A program made the translations under genes and the position numbers. A stretch of DNA of 64,000 nt from Rhizobium nepotum 39/7. Its GTDB lineage: Bacteria; Pseudomonadota; Alphaproteobacteria; Rhizobiales; Rhizobiaceae. The stretch covers positions 1-64,000 of the forward strand of contig NZ_JWJH01000004.1 of assembly GCF_000949865.1 (NCBI RefSeq). Reading direction: 5' to 3'. This document shows, in pieces, positions 48,136 through 56,793 of this stretch (positions are counted from its first letter, which is position 1; every line of letters begins with the position of its first letter). A model generated the notes under the pieces. The model saw only the letters and a program-made list of their open reading frames with translations. It did no database searches and was not told the origin of the DNA.

Positions 48136-48173
48136 AGAGGAGGCATCGGTAACCGACGCGTCCTCTCTTTTTT
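48136..48173. terminator. Bidirectional terminator at the dipeptidase end
   Basis: AGAGGA (48136-48141) pairs with TCCTCT (48161-48166), with an inner TCGGT/ACCGA stem. T-runs follow on both strands. It lies just after the stop of the minus-strand dipeptidase. Confidence 0.55.
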
Positions 48174-48175
48174 GT

Positions 48176-49567
48176 CTATTTCACGGCCAGGGCATCAAGG
48201 ATGCGGATCCAGGAGCGGATGCCCTTGTGGAAGGATTGCAGGTCGTATTTTTCATTCGGTGAATGAATGCGGTCGTCGGTAAGCCCGAAGCCGACAAGCA
48301 GCGAATCCATGCCCAGCATTTTCTGGAAATCGCCGACGATGGGGATCGAGCCTCCCATGCCGATCACGACGGCAGGTTTGGGCCATTCATCCGAAAGCGC
48401 ATTTTTGGCCTTGGTCAGCACCGGTGAATCATAGGAAAGCTGGATGGCCGGAGATGCACCGTGCTCGTGAAACTCCACCGAGCAATCTGCCGGGACCTTC
48501 GAGTTGACATAGGCTCGGAAGCTCTCGCGAACCGCTTTGGGGTCCTGCTCGCCGACAAGGCGGAAGGAAACCTTGGCGGAGGCCTTGGCGGCGATCACGG
48601 TCTTGAAGCCGTCGCCGGTATAGCCGCCGATGATGCCGTTGACTTCCGCCGTCGGCCGCGCCCAGGTCTGCTCCAGCACGGAGCGGCCCTTTTCGCCCGA
48701 AGGAACCGAAAGGCCGACTTCGCCAAGAAAGGCTTCGGCGGTGCGGCCCAGCGTTTCCCAGGAGGCCTTGATGTTGGCGGGGGTTTCCTCCACGCCGTCG
48801 TAGAAGCCGACAAGTGTTACGCGGCCGGTCTCGTCATGCAGGCCGGCGAGAATATCGGTCAGAATGTGGATGGGATTTGCGGCGGCACCGCCGAAAAGGC
48901 CGGAATGCAGATCGCGGTCGGCTGCGGTGATGACGATCTCCTCGCCGACCAGGCCGCGAAGGGCGGCGGCGATGGCGGGTGTATCGCGGTCCCACATGCT
49001 CGTATCGCACACCAGCGCATAATCGGCCTTCAGCTCATCGGCATTGGCTTCGAGGAAAGGTTTCAGCGAGGGTGAACCGGATTCCTCTTCGCCTTCGAAG
49101 AGAATTGTGACGCGCACAGGCAGGCCGCCATTGACCGCCTTGTAGGCCCGGCAGGCTTCCACGAAGGTCATCAGCTGGCCTTTGTCATCAGCCGTTCCGC
49201 GTCCCGTGATCACCTGCCGGCCGGCGCCGATATCCTTGATGGCCGGCTCGAACGGATCGTTTTCCCAAAGATTGAGCGGATCGACCGGCTGCACGTCGTA
49301 GTGGCCGTAGAACAGCACATGCGGTGCGTCCTCTGTCGCCGCATCGTGATGCGCCACGACCATCGGATGACCGGCCGTATCACGAACGGAAGCCGTAAAG
49401 CCCAGTGAGGAAAGCGTTCTGACCAGCCATTCCGCCGCCTTGCGGCACTCCGCCTTGTAGGCGGGATCCGTGGAAATGGACGGGATGCGCACAAGTTCGA
49501 ACAGTCGCTCGAGGCTGGAAGTAAGGTTGTCGTCGGCCGTGGAAAGAATAGGGGAAACGTCTGTCAT
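48176..49567 (-). CDS. M20-family metallopeptidase (dipeptidase)
   Basis: A 463-aa zinc peptidase of the M20 family. It has FYGHYDVQPVDP (first metal ligand region), GRGTADDKGQ, FEGEEESGSPSL and a late SPNEKYDLQSFHKG histidine region, an order typical of carboxypeptidase/CNDP-like dipeptidases. The start is ATG 49567 behind AGGA; two upstream starts are less likely. Substrate unknown. Confidence 0.88.
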   Translation of the reverse strand: MTDVSPILSTADDNLTSSLERLFELVRIPSISTDPAYKAECRKAAEWLVRTLSSLGFTASVRDTAGHPMVVAHHDAATEDAPHVLFYGHYDVQPVDPLNLWENDPFEPAIKDIGAGRQVITGRGTADDKGQLMTFVEACRAYKAVNGGLPVRVTILFEGEEESGSPSLKPFLEANADELKADYALVCDTSMWDRDTPAIAAALRGLVGEEIVITAADRDLHSGLFGGAAANPIHILTDILAGLHDETGRVTLVGFYDGVEETPANIKASWETLGRTAEAFLGEVGLSVPSGEKGRSVLEQTWARPTAEVNGIIGGYTGDGFKTVIAAKASAKVSFRLVGEQDPKAVRESFRAYVNSKVPADCSVEFHEHGASPAIQLSYDSPVLTKAKNALSDEWPKPAVVIGMGGSIPIVGDFQKMLGMDSLLVGFGLTDDRIHSPNEKYDLQSFHKGIRSWIRILDALAVK

Positions 49568-49792
49568 CGCTGATCCTGTCATGTCTGTCGTGACCCGGCG
49601 GCATCGTGCATCGCATGGGAACAAGGAGCTGCGTGTCGTTCAACGGCAACAGCGCAGCCGCCGGAAAGATAGAGCAGTTCAGGAAAAGTGCGAAGCGGTT
49701 TTCCGCCCGAAACCGTATCGAAACAAAAACCTGGAGGCCTCCGGCGATGAAAGGCTCGGGAGCAAAGAAAGGGCGATTTCGGGTCGTAAATG

Positions 49793-50227
49793 CTATTTTG
49801 CTTTTTTTGCGCGCTCGATCGCCCGGCGCATATATTCCAGCAGAAGCTGCTTTTCGAATCGTCGGAAATCCGCCAGCAACGCGTCTTCGGTGGCCTCGGA
49901 GGCGGCGATGGCATTCGCCTCCAGATCCCTGCCGCGCGGGGTCAGTTCGATGATCTGTGCGCGACGATCGCTTGGATGGGATTTGCGGACGATCAGCCCG
50001 TCGCGTTCCATGCGGGAAAGCGTATTGGCAAGTGTGGCCTGTTCGACGTCGATCCTGTCGAGCAATTGCCGCTGCGTCAGTCCCTCCTCATGCCACAGTT
50101 CGATGAGGATGGGGAATTGCCCGGGGGAGAAACCCAGTGCGGCGGCTCTCTTCTGGAGCGCCATGGTGAATTCCCGCGCCATTTTCGCAGCGAGATAGAT
50201 CACCGATTCGTCCCTGGAAAAACCCAT
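49793..50227 (-). CDS. MarR-family transcriptional regulator
   Basis: A 144-aa winged-helix regulator: GFSPGQFPILIELW, then LTQRQLLDRIDVEQATLANTLSRMERDGLI as recognition helices and the RRAQIIELTPRG wing. ATG 50227 is preferred to a TTG at 50275. The target and ligand are unknown. It is divergent from polA with an sRNA between them. Confidence 0.87.
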   Translation of the reverse strand: MGFSRDESVIYLAAKMAREFTMALQKRAAALGFSPGQFPILIELWHEEGLTQRQLLDRIDVEQATLANTLSRMERDGLIVRKSHPSDRRAQIIELTPRGRDLEANAIAASEATEDALLADFRRFEKQLLLEYMRRAIERAKKAK

Positions 50228-50329
50228 TCGTCCATCCGTAAAAGCATCGTGGCCGGCGCGTCCGCGCAATTTCAATAGTGGGATATATATCGCATGATAT
50301 GGTTAGGCCAGCCGGAAACCCGGCACAAA

Positions 50330-50462
50330 ATAAAACCGCCATGGCCGGGAGGGGTCGGCCATGGCGGTCATATAGGAGGACAAAGGCCCGGAGAGGGGGG
50401 AAAGGCCTTTGTCCGGTCTGATGCGGCGGGGGACGAGCCTACATTCAGACTACGGCGTGATC
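50330..50462 (-). ncRNA. Three-hairpin small RNA between marR and polA, alpha-r7 (Smr7C)-like
   Basis: On the minus strand three hairpins follow each other. The first is GTCTGA/TCAGAC with CCCCC in the loop (about 50415-50450). The second is GGACAAAGGCC/GGCCTTTGTCC (50378-50388, 50404-50414) with loop CCCCCCTCTCC. The third is CGCCATGGCC/GGCCATGGCG (within 50336-50367) with loop ACCCCTCCC, followed by TTTTATTTT as terminator. The marR-polA location and C-rich loops agree with what I recall of Smr7C in S. meliloti; the name is tentative. It fills most of the gap 50228-50643. Confidence 0.7.
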
Positions 50463-50643
50463 AGGCGCCGTCCTCTAAGAAATGTGTTTGCAAATGCGGC
50501 TTTTCAAGGGAAAATCTATTACAAATCGGTAACGTTCGGGTGAATTTTCGGGGGCCGTCCAGACGCTTTGCTGCATGCGCTTTGCGGTGCGTTGTTTGAA
50601 CTTTCTGTGGACGTCAAAACGGCCCCGCGCTATCCATATCGCC

Positions 50644-53631
50644 ATGAAAAAAGGCGATCATCTCTTCCTCGTTGACGGTTCCGGTTTCATTTTCCGGGCG
50701 TTCCATGCCATTCCGCCGCTGAACCGCAAGTCGGACGGGCTGCCGGTCAACGCCGTTTCAGGCTTCTGCAACATGTTGTGGAAGCTCTTGAAGGATGCGC
50801 GCAATACCGATGTCGGCGTTACGCCGACGCATTTTGCCGTGATTTTCGACTATTCGTCGAAAACCTTCCGCAACGAGTTATACGATCTCTACAAGGCCAA
50901 CCGCAACGCGCCGCCGGAAGATCTGGTTCCGCAATTCGGACTGATCCGCGAGGCGACGCGCGCCTTCAACCTGCCCTGCATCGAGACGGAAGGCTTCGAG
51001 GCGGATGACATCATCGCCACTTACGCCCGTCAGGCGGAGGCGATCGGCGCTGACGTCACCATCATCTCTTCCGACAAGGATCTGATGCAGCTCGTCACGG
51101 CCAATGTGCACATGTACGACGCCATGAAGGACAAGCAGATCGGCGTTCCTGATGTCGTCGAAAAATGGGGCGTGGCCCCGGAAAAGATGATCGACCTTCA
51201 GGCGATGACCGGCGATTCCACCGACAATGTTCCGGGCATTCCCGGCATCGGGCCGAAGACCGCCGCGCAATTGCTGGAGGAGTACGGCGATCTCGATACG
51301 TTGCTGGCGCGGGCGGGAGAAATCAAGCAGCAGAAGCGCCGCGAAAACATCATCGCCAATGCGGAGCTTGCCCGCCTTTCCAGACAGCTCGTGGCGCTCA
51401 GAACCGATGTGCCGCTGGAGCAGTCTCTGGAAGAGCTGGTACTCGAACCGCAGAACGGCCCGATGCTCATTGCCTTCCTGAAGGCGATGGAGTTCACGAC
51501 GCTGACGCGCCGCGTCGCCGAAGCCACGGATAGCGATGCCTCGGCCATCGAGCCCGCCAATGTGCCGGTGCAATGGGGCGTCGATGCCCATGGTCCCGAT
51601 CTCGATGCATCGCCTGCGTCCGCCGCAGCTGATGAAACGACCGTCGTATCGGCTTTACCTGTTTCGCCGTCAAGGAAGGTGACAGGGGAGGGCAATGCGC
51701 CCACCGGTCTGGCCACGGCGCGGCAAACGGTTTTCGCCGCCGCCAAGATCGACACGACCGCTTATACGACGATCAGGGATATTGCGGAACTGGGCCGCTG
51801 GGTTGCCGCCGCCCGTGAAACGGGCGTCGTCGCCTTCGACACGGAAACGACCTCGCTCGACCCCATGCAGGCTGAACTCGTCGGTTTTTCGCTGGCGATT
51901 GCCGATAACGGCAAGGACGCTTCCGGCACCGATATCCGGGCTGCCTACGTGCCCTTGACGCATAAGACCGGCTCCGGCGGCGATCTTTTCAGCGATGGTA
52001 TCAAGCTTGCCGAAGGTCAGGTGCCGTTTGCGCAGGCATTGGAGCGTCTGAAGAGTCTTCTCGAGGACACGGCCGTTCTGAAAATCGCTCAGAACCTCAA
52101 ATATGATTATCTGCTGATGAAGCGCCATGGTGTCGTCATGCAGAGTTTCGACGACACCATGCTGATTTCCTATGTCCTTGACGCTGGCAAGACCACGCAT
52201 GGCATGGATACACTGTCCGAACGCTGGCTGGGGCATAAGTGTATCGCCTACAAGGACGTGGCGGGATCGGGCAAGTCGAGTGTCACCTTCGATTTCGTCG
52301 ACATCGACAAGGCGACGGCCTATGCGGCGGAGGACGCGGATGTCACCCTGCGGCTGTGGATGGTGCTGAAGCCCCGGCTTGCCGCCGAGCGGCTGACCAG
52401 CGTCTATGAACGGCTGGAGCGCCCTCTGGTGCCGGTTCTGGCGCATATGGAGGAGCGTGGCATCACCGTGGACCGGCAGATCCTGTCGCGTCTCTCCGGC
52501 GAGCTGGCCCAGAAGGCGGCAGCCTTTGAAGAGGAGGTCTACCAGCTGGCGGGCGAGCGTTTCAATATCGGCTCGCCAAAGCAGCTGGGTGATATTCTGT
52601 TCGGCAGGATGGGTCTGCCGGGCGGCTCCAAAACCAAGACCGGCCAGTGGTCGACATCGGCGCAGGTTCTGGAGGATCTTGCGGCGGAAGGTGCCGAACT
52701 GCCGCGCAAGATCGTCGACTGGCGGCAGCTGACCAAGCTGAAATCGACCTATACGGATGCGCTGCCGGGATATGTCCATCCGCAGACGAAGCGGGTGCAT
52801 ACGTCCTACGCGCTTGCCTCCACCACAACGGGTCGCCTGTCGTCTTCGGAGCCTAATCTTCAGAACATTCCGGTGCGTACGGCCGAAGGCCGCAAGATCC
52901 GCACGGCTTTCATCTCAACGCCCGGCCATAAGCTGCTTTCCGCCGATTACAGCCAGATCGAGCTGCGCGTGCTTGCCCATGTCGCCGATATTCCGCAGCT
53001 TCGCAACGCGTTCGAAAACGGCATCGACATTCATGCGATGACTGCATCGGAAATGTTCGGTGTGCCGGTGGAAGGCATGCCTTCGGAAGTGCGCCGCCGC
53101 GCCAAGGCCATCAACTTCGGCATCATCTACGGTATTTCCGCTTTCGGTCTTGCCAATCAGCTCAGCATCGCCCGCTCCGAAGCGGGCGAATATATCAAGA
53201 AATATTTCGAGCGTTTTCCCGGTATCCGCGATTACATGGAAGCGACCAAGGCTTTCGCCCGCGAGAACGGTTATGTCGAAACGATTTTCGGTCGCCGCGC
53301 GCATTATCCGGAAATCCGCTCCTCCAACCCCTCTGTGAAAGCCTTTAACGAACGTGCGGCCATCAATGCGCCGATCCAGGGGTCTGCGGCCGATATCATC
53401 CGCCGCGCGATGGTCCGTATCGAGCCTGTGCTGGAGGCGGAGAAGCTTTCCGCCCGCATGCTGTTGCAGGTGCATGACGAACTCATCTTCGAAGTCGAGG
53501 AGGGGGAAATCGAAAAGACCCTGCCCATTGTCGTCTCGGTGATGGAAAACGCGGCCATGCCGGCGATTTCCATGAGGGTGCCGCTCAAGGTGGATGCGCG
53601 CGCGGCCGACAATTGGGACGAGGCGCATTGA
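50644..53631 (+). CDS. polA: DNA polymerase I
   Basis: A 995-aa repair/Okazaki polymerase. It has a 5' nuclease domain (DGSGFIFRAFHA; FEADDIIATYA; DKDLMQLV), a 3'-5' exonuclease domain with the catalytic DTE intact (FDTETTSLDP) and YAAEDADVTLRL, and a family A polymerase domain with DYSQIELR and QVHDELIFE. Proofreading residues are retained, unlike in some family members. The start is ATG 50644 (MKKGDHLFLVDG); the ribosome-binding site is weak. Confidence 0.97.
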   Translation: MKKGDHLFLVDGSGFIFRAFHAIPPLNRKSDGLPVNAVSGFCNMLWKLLKDARNTDVGVTPTHFAVIFDYSSKTFRNELYDLYKANRNAPPEDLVPQFGLIREATRAFNLPCIETEGFEADDIIATYARQAEAIGADVTIISSDKDLMQLVTANVHMYDAMKDKQIGVPDVVEKWGVAPEKMIDLQAMTGDSTDNVPGIPGIGPKTAAQLLEEYGDLDTLLARAGEIKQQKRRENIIANAELARLSRQLVALRTDVPLEQSLEELVLEPQNGPMLIAFLKAMEFTTLTRRVAEATDSDASAIEPANVPVQWGVDAHGPDLDASPASAAADETTVVSALPVSPSRKVTGEGNAPTGLATARQTVFAAAKIDTTAYTTIRDIAELGRWVAAARETGVVAFDTETTSLDPMQAELVGFSLAIADNGKDASGTDIRAAYVPLTHKTGSGGDLFSDGIKLAEGQVPFAQALERLKSLLEDTAVLKIAQNLKYDYLLMKRHGVVMQSFDDTMLISYVLDAGKTTHGMDTLSERWLGHKCIAYKDVAGSGKSSVTFDFVDIDKATAYAAEDADVTLRLWMVLKPRLAAERLTSVYERLERPLVPVLAHMEERGITVDRQILSRLSGELAQKAAAFEEEVYQLAGERFNIGSPKQLGDILFGRMGLPGGSKTKTGQWSTSAQVLEDLAAEGAELPRKIVDWRQLTKLKSTYTDALPGYVHPQTKRVHTSYALASTTTGRLSSSEPNLQNIPVRTAEGRKIRTAFISTPGHKLLSADYSQIELRVLAHVADIPQLRNAFENGIDIHAMTASEMFGVPVEGMPSEVRRRAKAINFGIIYGISAFGLANQLSIARSEAGEYIKKYFERFPGIRDYMEATKAFARENGYVETIFGRRAHYPEIRSSNPSVKAFNERAAINAPIQGSAADIIRRAMVRIEPVLEAEKLSARMLLQVHDELIFEVEEGEIEKTLPIVVSVMENAAMPAISMRVPLKVDARAADNWDEAH

Positions 53632-53706
53632 CCGGTCATTGACCGGCGGATGTCATTGCTTTGTCGTGTGCGGGAACTAGGGGAAACGTCTCACAAGGAG
53701 TTTCCC

Positions 53707-54426
53707 ATGCACGCCCCGCTCGTTTCAAAAGATCTTGAATTTATTTCCACAGCCAATCAGGATCAGCCGCCACGCCATCTCGGCAGCCGTTACAACTCGG
53801 ATGGTGAATTTTTGTCCGATCCGGGCAATACGGTTGTTTGCCATCTCGCTGAAGGGTCGCGGACGAAAAGCGCGATCGTCGCGACGCGTCAGCGCTTTCT
53901 GGATATGCCCGAAGCGCCGCAACTCGCCTTCACGCCCGTTTCGAGCCTGCACATGACGGTATTCCAGGGCATCAACGGGTTGCGGCGTGCACTGCCCTAT
54001 TGGCCGAAGGAAATGCCGCTCGATACGCCGGTCGACGCGATGACGGAATATTACCTTGATCGCCTTTCGGCCTTTCCGACTCTGCCGTCTTTCAACATGC
54101 AGGTGACCGGCCTGCGTCCGGTCGGACTTATCATGAAGGGGGTCACCGCTGAGGATGATCGGATCGTGGCGCTTTGGCGGGATACTTTCGCCGATTTCTT
54201 CGGCTACCGACATCCTGCCCATGACACTTACGAGTTTCACATCACCCTGTCCTACATCATCAGCTGGTTCGAGCCGGAGTGCCTGCCGCGATGGCAGGCG
54301 ATGCTGGACGAAGAACTGGAAAAACTGCGTGCGGCAGCACCGATAATCGAGATGCAGGCGCCAGCTTTCTGTGAATTCCGTGACATGAACCACTTTAGGG
54401 AACTCGTCGTTTTTGATAGTAAGTAA
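53707..54426 (+). CDS. DUF1868 / 2H-phosphoesterase-like protein
   Basis: A 239-aa protein with two H-x-T/S-like motifs: SSLHMTVFQG in the first half and YEFHITLSYI in the second. This is the pattern of the 2H phosphoesterase (LigT/2'-5' RNA ligase) fold. It matches what I know of DUF1868. Hydrolysis of a cyclic phosphate in RNA or nucleotides is possible, not shown. The start at 53707 follows AAGGAG. Same strand as polA, 75 bp after it. Confidence 0.7.
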   Translation: MHAPLVSKDLEFISTANQDQPPRHLGSRYNSDGEFLSDPGNTVVCHLAEGSRTKSAIVATRQRFLDMPEAPQLAFTPVSSLHMTVFQGINGLRRALPYWPKEMPLDTPVDAMTEYYLDRLSAFPTLPSFNMQVTGLRPVGLIMKGVTAEDDRIVALWRDTFADFFGYRHPAHDTYEFHITLSYIISWFEPECLPRWQAMLDEELEKLRAAAPIIEMQAPAFCEFRDMNHFRELVVFDSK

Positions 54427-54619
54427 GGCATGATTTGCAAATGCCTGCCGCCTGCTCGTCGCCCCTGTTCCGTTGAATCGGAAAAAATGCGCGTCAGGGC
54501 TGGTCAAAGCCAGTTTTGGCATGTATAAGCGCGCCAAATTTCCAATATCGAGACACCCGACATTCGGCCTTTGGTTCTGGCCGGTTACGTTGTTTCGCCG
54601 CTAAAGTGGAGTAACAAAA

Positions 54620-54805
54620 ATGGCTGTACCAAAAAGAAAAACAAGCCCGTCCAAGCGTGGCATGCGCCGCTCGGCTGACGGTCTCAAGTCTGCGACCTAC
54701 GTTGAAGACAAGAACTCCGGCGAACTGCGCCGTCCGCACCATATCGATCTGAAGACCGGTATGTATCGCGGCCGTCAGGTTCTGACGCCGAAGGAAAGCG
54801 CATAA
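54620..54805 (+). CDS. rpmF: 50S ribosomal protein L32
   Basis: A 61-aa basic protein beginning [18 protein letters not shown], the L32 signature, with the [16 protein letters not shown] end common in alphaproteobacteria. It lacks the zinc cysteines of some L32 forms. GTGGAG lies upstream of the start. Confidence 0.96.
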   Translation: MAVPKRKTSPSKRGMRRSADGLKSATYVEDKNSGELRRPHHIDLKTGMYRGRQVLTPKESA

Positions 54806-54830
54806 GCTTTCTGAAATAATCTTTACGGAA

Positions 54831-54855
54831 AACCGGCCCTCGTGGCCGGTTTTTT
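54831..54855 (+). terminator. rpmF terminator
   Basis: AACCGGCC (54831-54838) pairs with GGCCGGTT (54844-54851), followed by T residues. Confidence 0.88.
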
Positions 54856-54966
54856 GTTTTGAGGACCGTTCTGCCGCTTTGCCCGGTCTCTTGGAAAATT
54901 CGGTCACTCCTCCTACACTCTGTTCGGGAGAGCAGGCCTGGTGCCTGCAACGGGAGGGGAGCTTCG

Positions 54967-56793
54967 GTGAAATATCGCTGGATTTTGGTGTTGCTTCTCA
55001 GCCTCGGCCTCGGTTACGGCGCCGTGACGAGGGGTAGCGGCATTATCGCGGAAAGCTACTTCGGTGAAGTGTCCGATCAGGGCCGCACCACCCTCAGGCT
55101 GGCTGTCTCGGCTCTCGGCGGACTTCTGAGCCGTTACGAACCGTTGCCCGCCCTGATCGCCGATCACGACGACATCGAGGAGCTTGTCGCGCATCCACAG
55201 GATGAGGCATTGCGCCAGCGCGCCAATGTCTATCTCAAATCCATCAACACCCTGCTGGAATCGTCCGATATCTATATCATCACGCTGGACGGGGAGACGA
55301 TCGCCGCCAGCAACTACGATGGACCCACGAGCTTCGTTGGCGAGAATTTCAGCTACCGTCCCTATTTTCAGGACGCGGCGAAGGGCTTCCAGTCGCGCTT
55401 CTTCGCGCTCGGCACGACCTCCCACAAACGCGGCTATTATTTTTCTGCACCTATCCTTTTCGAAGAGGAGATCAAGGGCGTCATCGTCTTCAAGGTCGAT
55501 ATCGAAGGCATAGAGGCATCGTTCGGCGATGGTGAAAACCGTATCCTCGTATCGGATCCGGAAGGCATCATCTTCATGACCGGAACCCCGCAATGGCTTT
55601 ATTCCGGCCTGATGCCGCTGACGCCAGAAAGGCTTGCGCGCACAGCGGCGTCCCGCCGTTATGCCAATGCCGATCTGAAGGAACTGCCGCTGAAAAACGG
55701 CAACTTCGGCAGCCACCGGCTGATGACGATCACCCAGAATGACGGCGAGAGAGAGTATCTCGTCCTCTCGCAGCCGATGCCCGACGCAGGCTGGACCGTC
55801 AGCGTGATGATCGATACCGGCTCGCTCAGAACGCAGGTCAAGACGGCGATGATCGCGATCATCCTCTGCCTGTGTCTTGCCGCTGCCCTGATCGCGGCCA
55901 TGCTGCAAAGACGGCGGCGTCTGCGCGAACGCCTGATCCATCAGGCGGAGGCACAGGCGGAGCTGGAGCGCCGCGTGGAGGAACGTACGGCCGATCTGGC
56001 GCGTGTGAACCGGGAGATCGAACACGAGATCGCCGAGCGCCGCCAGACGGAGAAACAGCTGCGCAAGATGCAGAACGATCTGGTGCAGGCGGGCAAGCTT
56101 GCCGCACTCGGCCAGATGTCGGCGGCGCTGTCGCATGAGTTCAATCAGCCGCTCGCCGCCGCCAAAAACTACGCGGAAAACGCCTCGCTACTGGTGGAGC
56201 GGGGGCGTCTGGAGGAGGTGACGGAAAATCTCAGGCGCATCTCGGGCCTCATCGACCGCATGGCGTCGATCAGCAGGCACCTGAGGAATTTCGCGCGTAA
56301 GCCCAACGAGAAAATGGCCGCCGTCAGTTTGGACGCCGTGCTTCGCGACACGCTGGAAATTGTCGGCGCGCGGCTGAAGGCCGCCGATGCAGTGCTGGAT
56401 ATCGATCTCGGCCCGATGCCGCTTGCGGTGAAGGCCGGGTCGGTACGGCTGCAGCAGGTGCTCGTCAACATCATATCCAATGCCGCCGATGCGGTGGAAG
56501 GCCGCGAGGATCGCCGCATAGCGCTGCAGGCGGTGCTGCACGGTCAGACGGTGTCGATTTTTGTTCGCGACCGTGGGCCTGGCGTTCCCGAGGCGATTTC
56601 GGAGCGCATCTTCGATCCCTTCTTCACCACCAAGGGCGTGGGGCGCGGCCTCGGTCTGGGCCTTTCAATCTCCTACAATATCATCAAGGATTTCGGCGGC
56701 CAGCTGCGGGTCAGAAACCATGAAGAAGGCGGCGCGGAGTTCGAGATCGAATTGCCCGCTGCCGCTTATCGCGTGGAGGCGGCTGCGGAATGA
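54967..56793 (+). CDS. DctB-like sensor histidine kinase
   Basis: A 608-aa membrane sensor. It has an N-terminal membrane helix, a periplasmic dCache-type ligand domain (about 30-290, with FSYRPYFQDA and GYYFSAPI typical of DctB), a second helix (about 290-312) and a coiled linker. HisKA with His390 in SHEFNQPLAAAKNYAEN and HATPase_c (NIISNAADAV; DRGPGVP; GLGLGLSI) follow. DctB relatives sense C4-dicarboxylates. GTG 54967 is chosen because it follows GGGAGGGGAG. A GCAGGC/GCCTGC hairpin (54932-54948) sits just before that site. The stop overlaps the next gene by ATGA. Confidence 0.9.
   Translation: MKYRWILVLLLSLGLGYGAVTRGSGIIAESYFGEVSDQGRTTLRLAVSALGGLLSRYEPLPALIADHDDIEELVAHPQDEALRQRANVYLKSINTLLESSDIYIITLDGETIAASNYDGPTSFVGENFSYRPYFQDAAKGFQSRFFALGTTSHKRGYYFSAPILFEEEIKGVIVFKVDIEGIEASFGDGENRILVSDPEGIIFMTGTPQWLYSGLMPLTPERLARTAASRRYANADLKELPLKNGNFGSHRLMTITQNDGEREYLVLSQPMPDAGWTVSVMIDTGSLRTQVKTAMIAIILCLCLAAALIAAMLQRRRRLRERLIHQAEAQAELERRVEERTADLARVNREIEHEIAERRQTEKQLRKMQNDLVQAGKLAALGQMSAALSHEFNQPLAAAKNYAENASLLVERGRLEEVTENLRRISGLIDRMASISRHLRNFARKPNEKMAAVSLDAVLRDTLEIVGARLKAADAVLDIDLGPMPLAVKAGSVRLQQVLVNIISNAADAVEGREDRRIALQAVLHGQTVSIFVRDRGPGVPEAISERIFDPFFTTKGVGRGLGLGLSISYNIIKDFGGQLRVRNHEEGGAEFEIELPAAAYRVEAAAE

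Noticed and set aside
54494-54907. 137-codon minus-strand frame over rpmF and its leader
   Set aside because: It runs antisense through rpmF and its terminator and has no ribosome-binding site or family similarity.
54932-54950. Sigma54 promoter-like GG-N10-GC before the sensor kinase
   Set aside because: The -12 would fall almost in the ribosome-binding site, leaving no room for a leader. The sequence is explained as the GCAGGC/GCCTGC hairpin.
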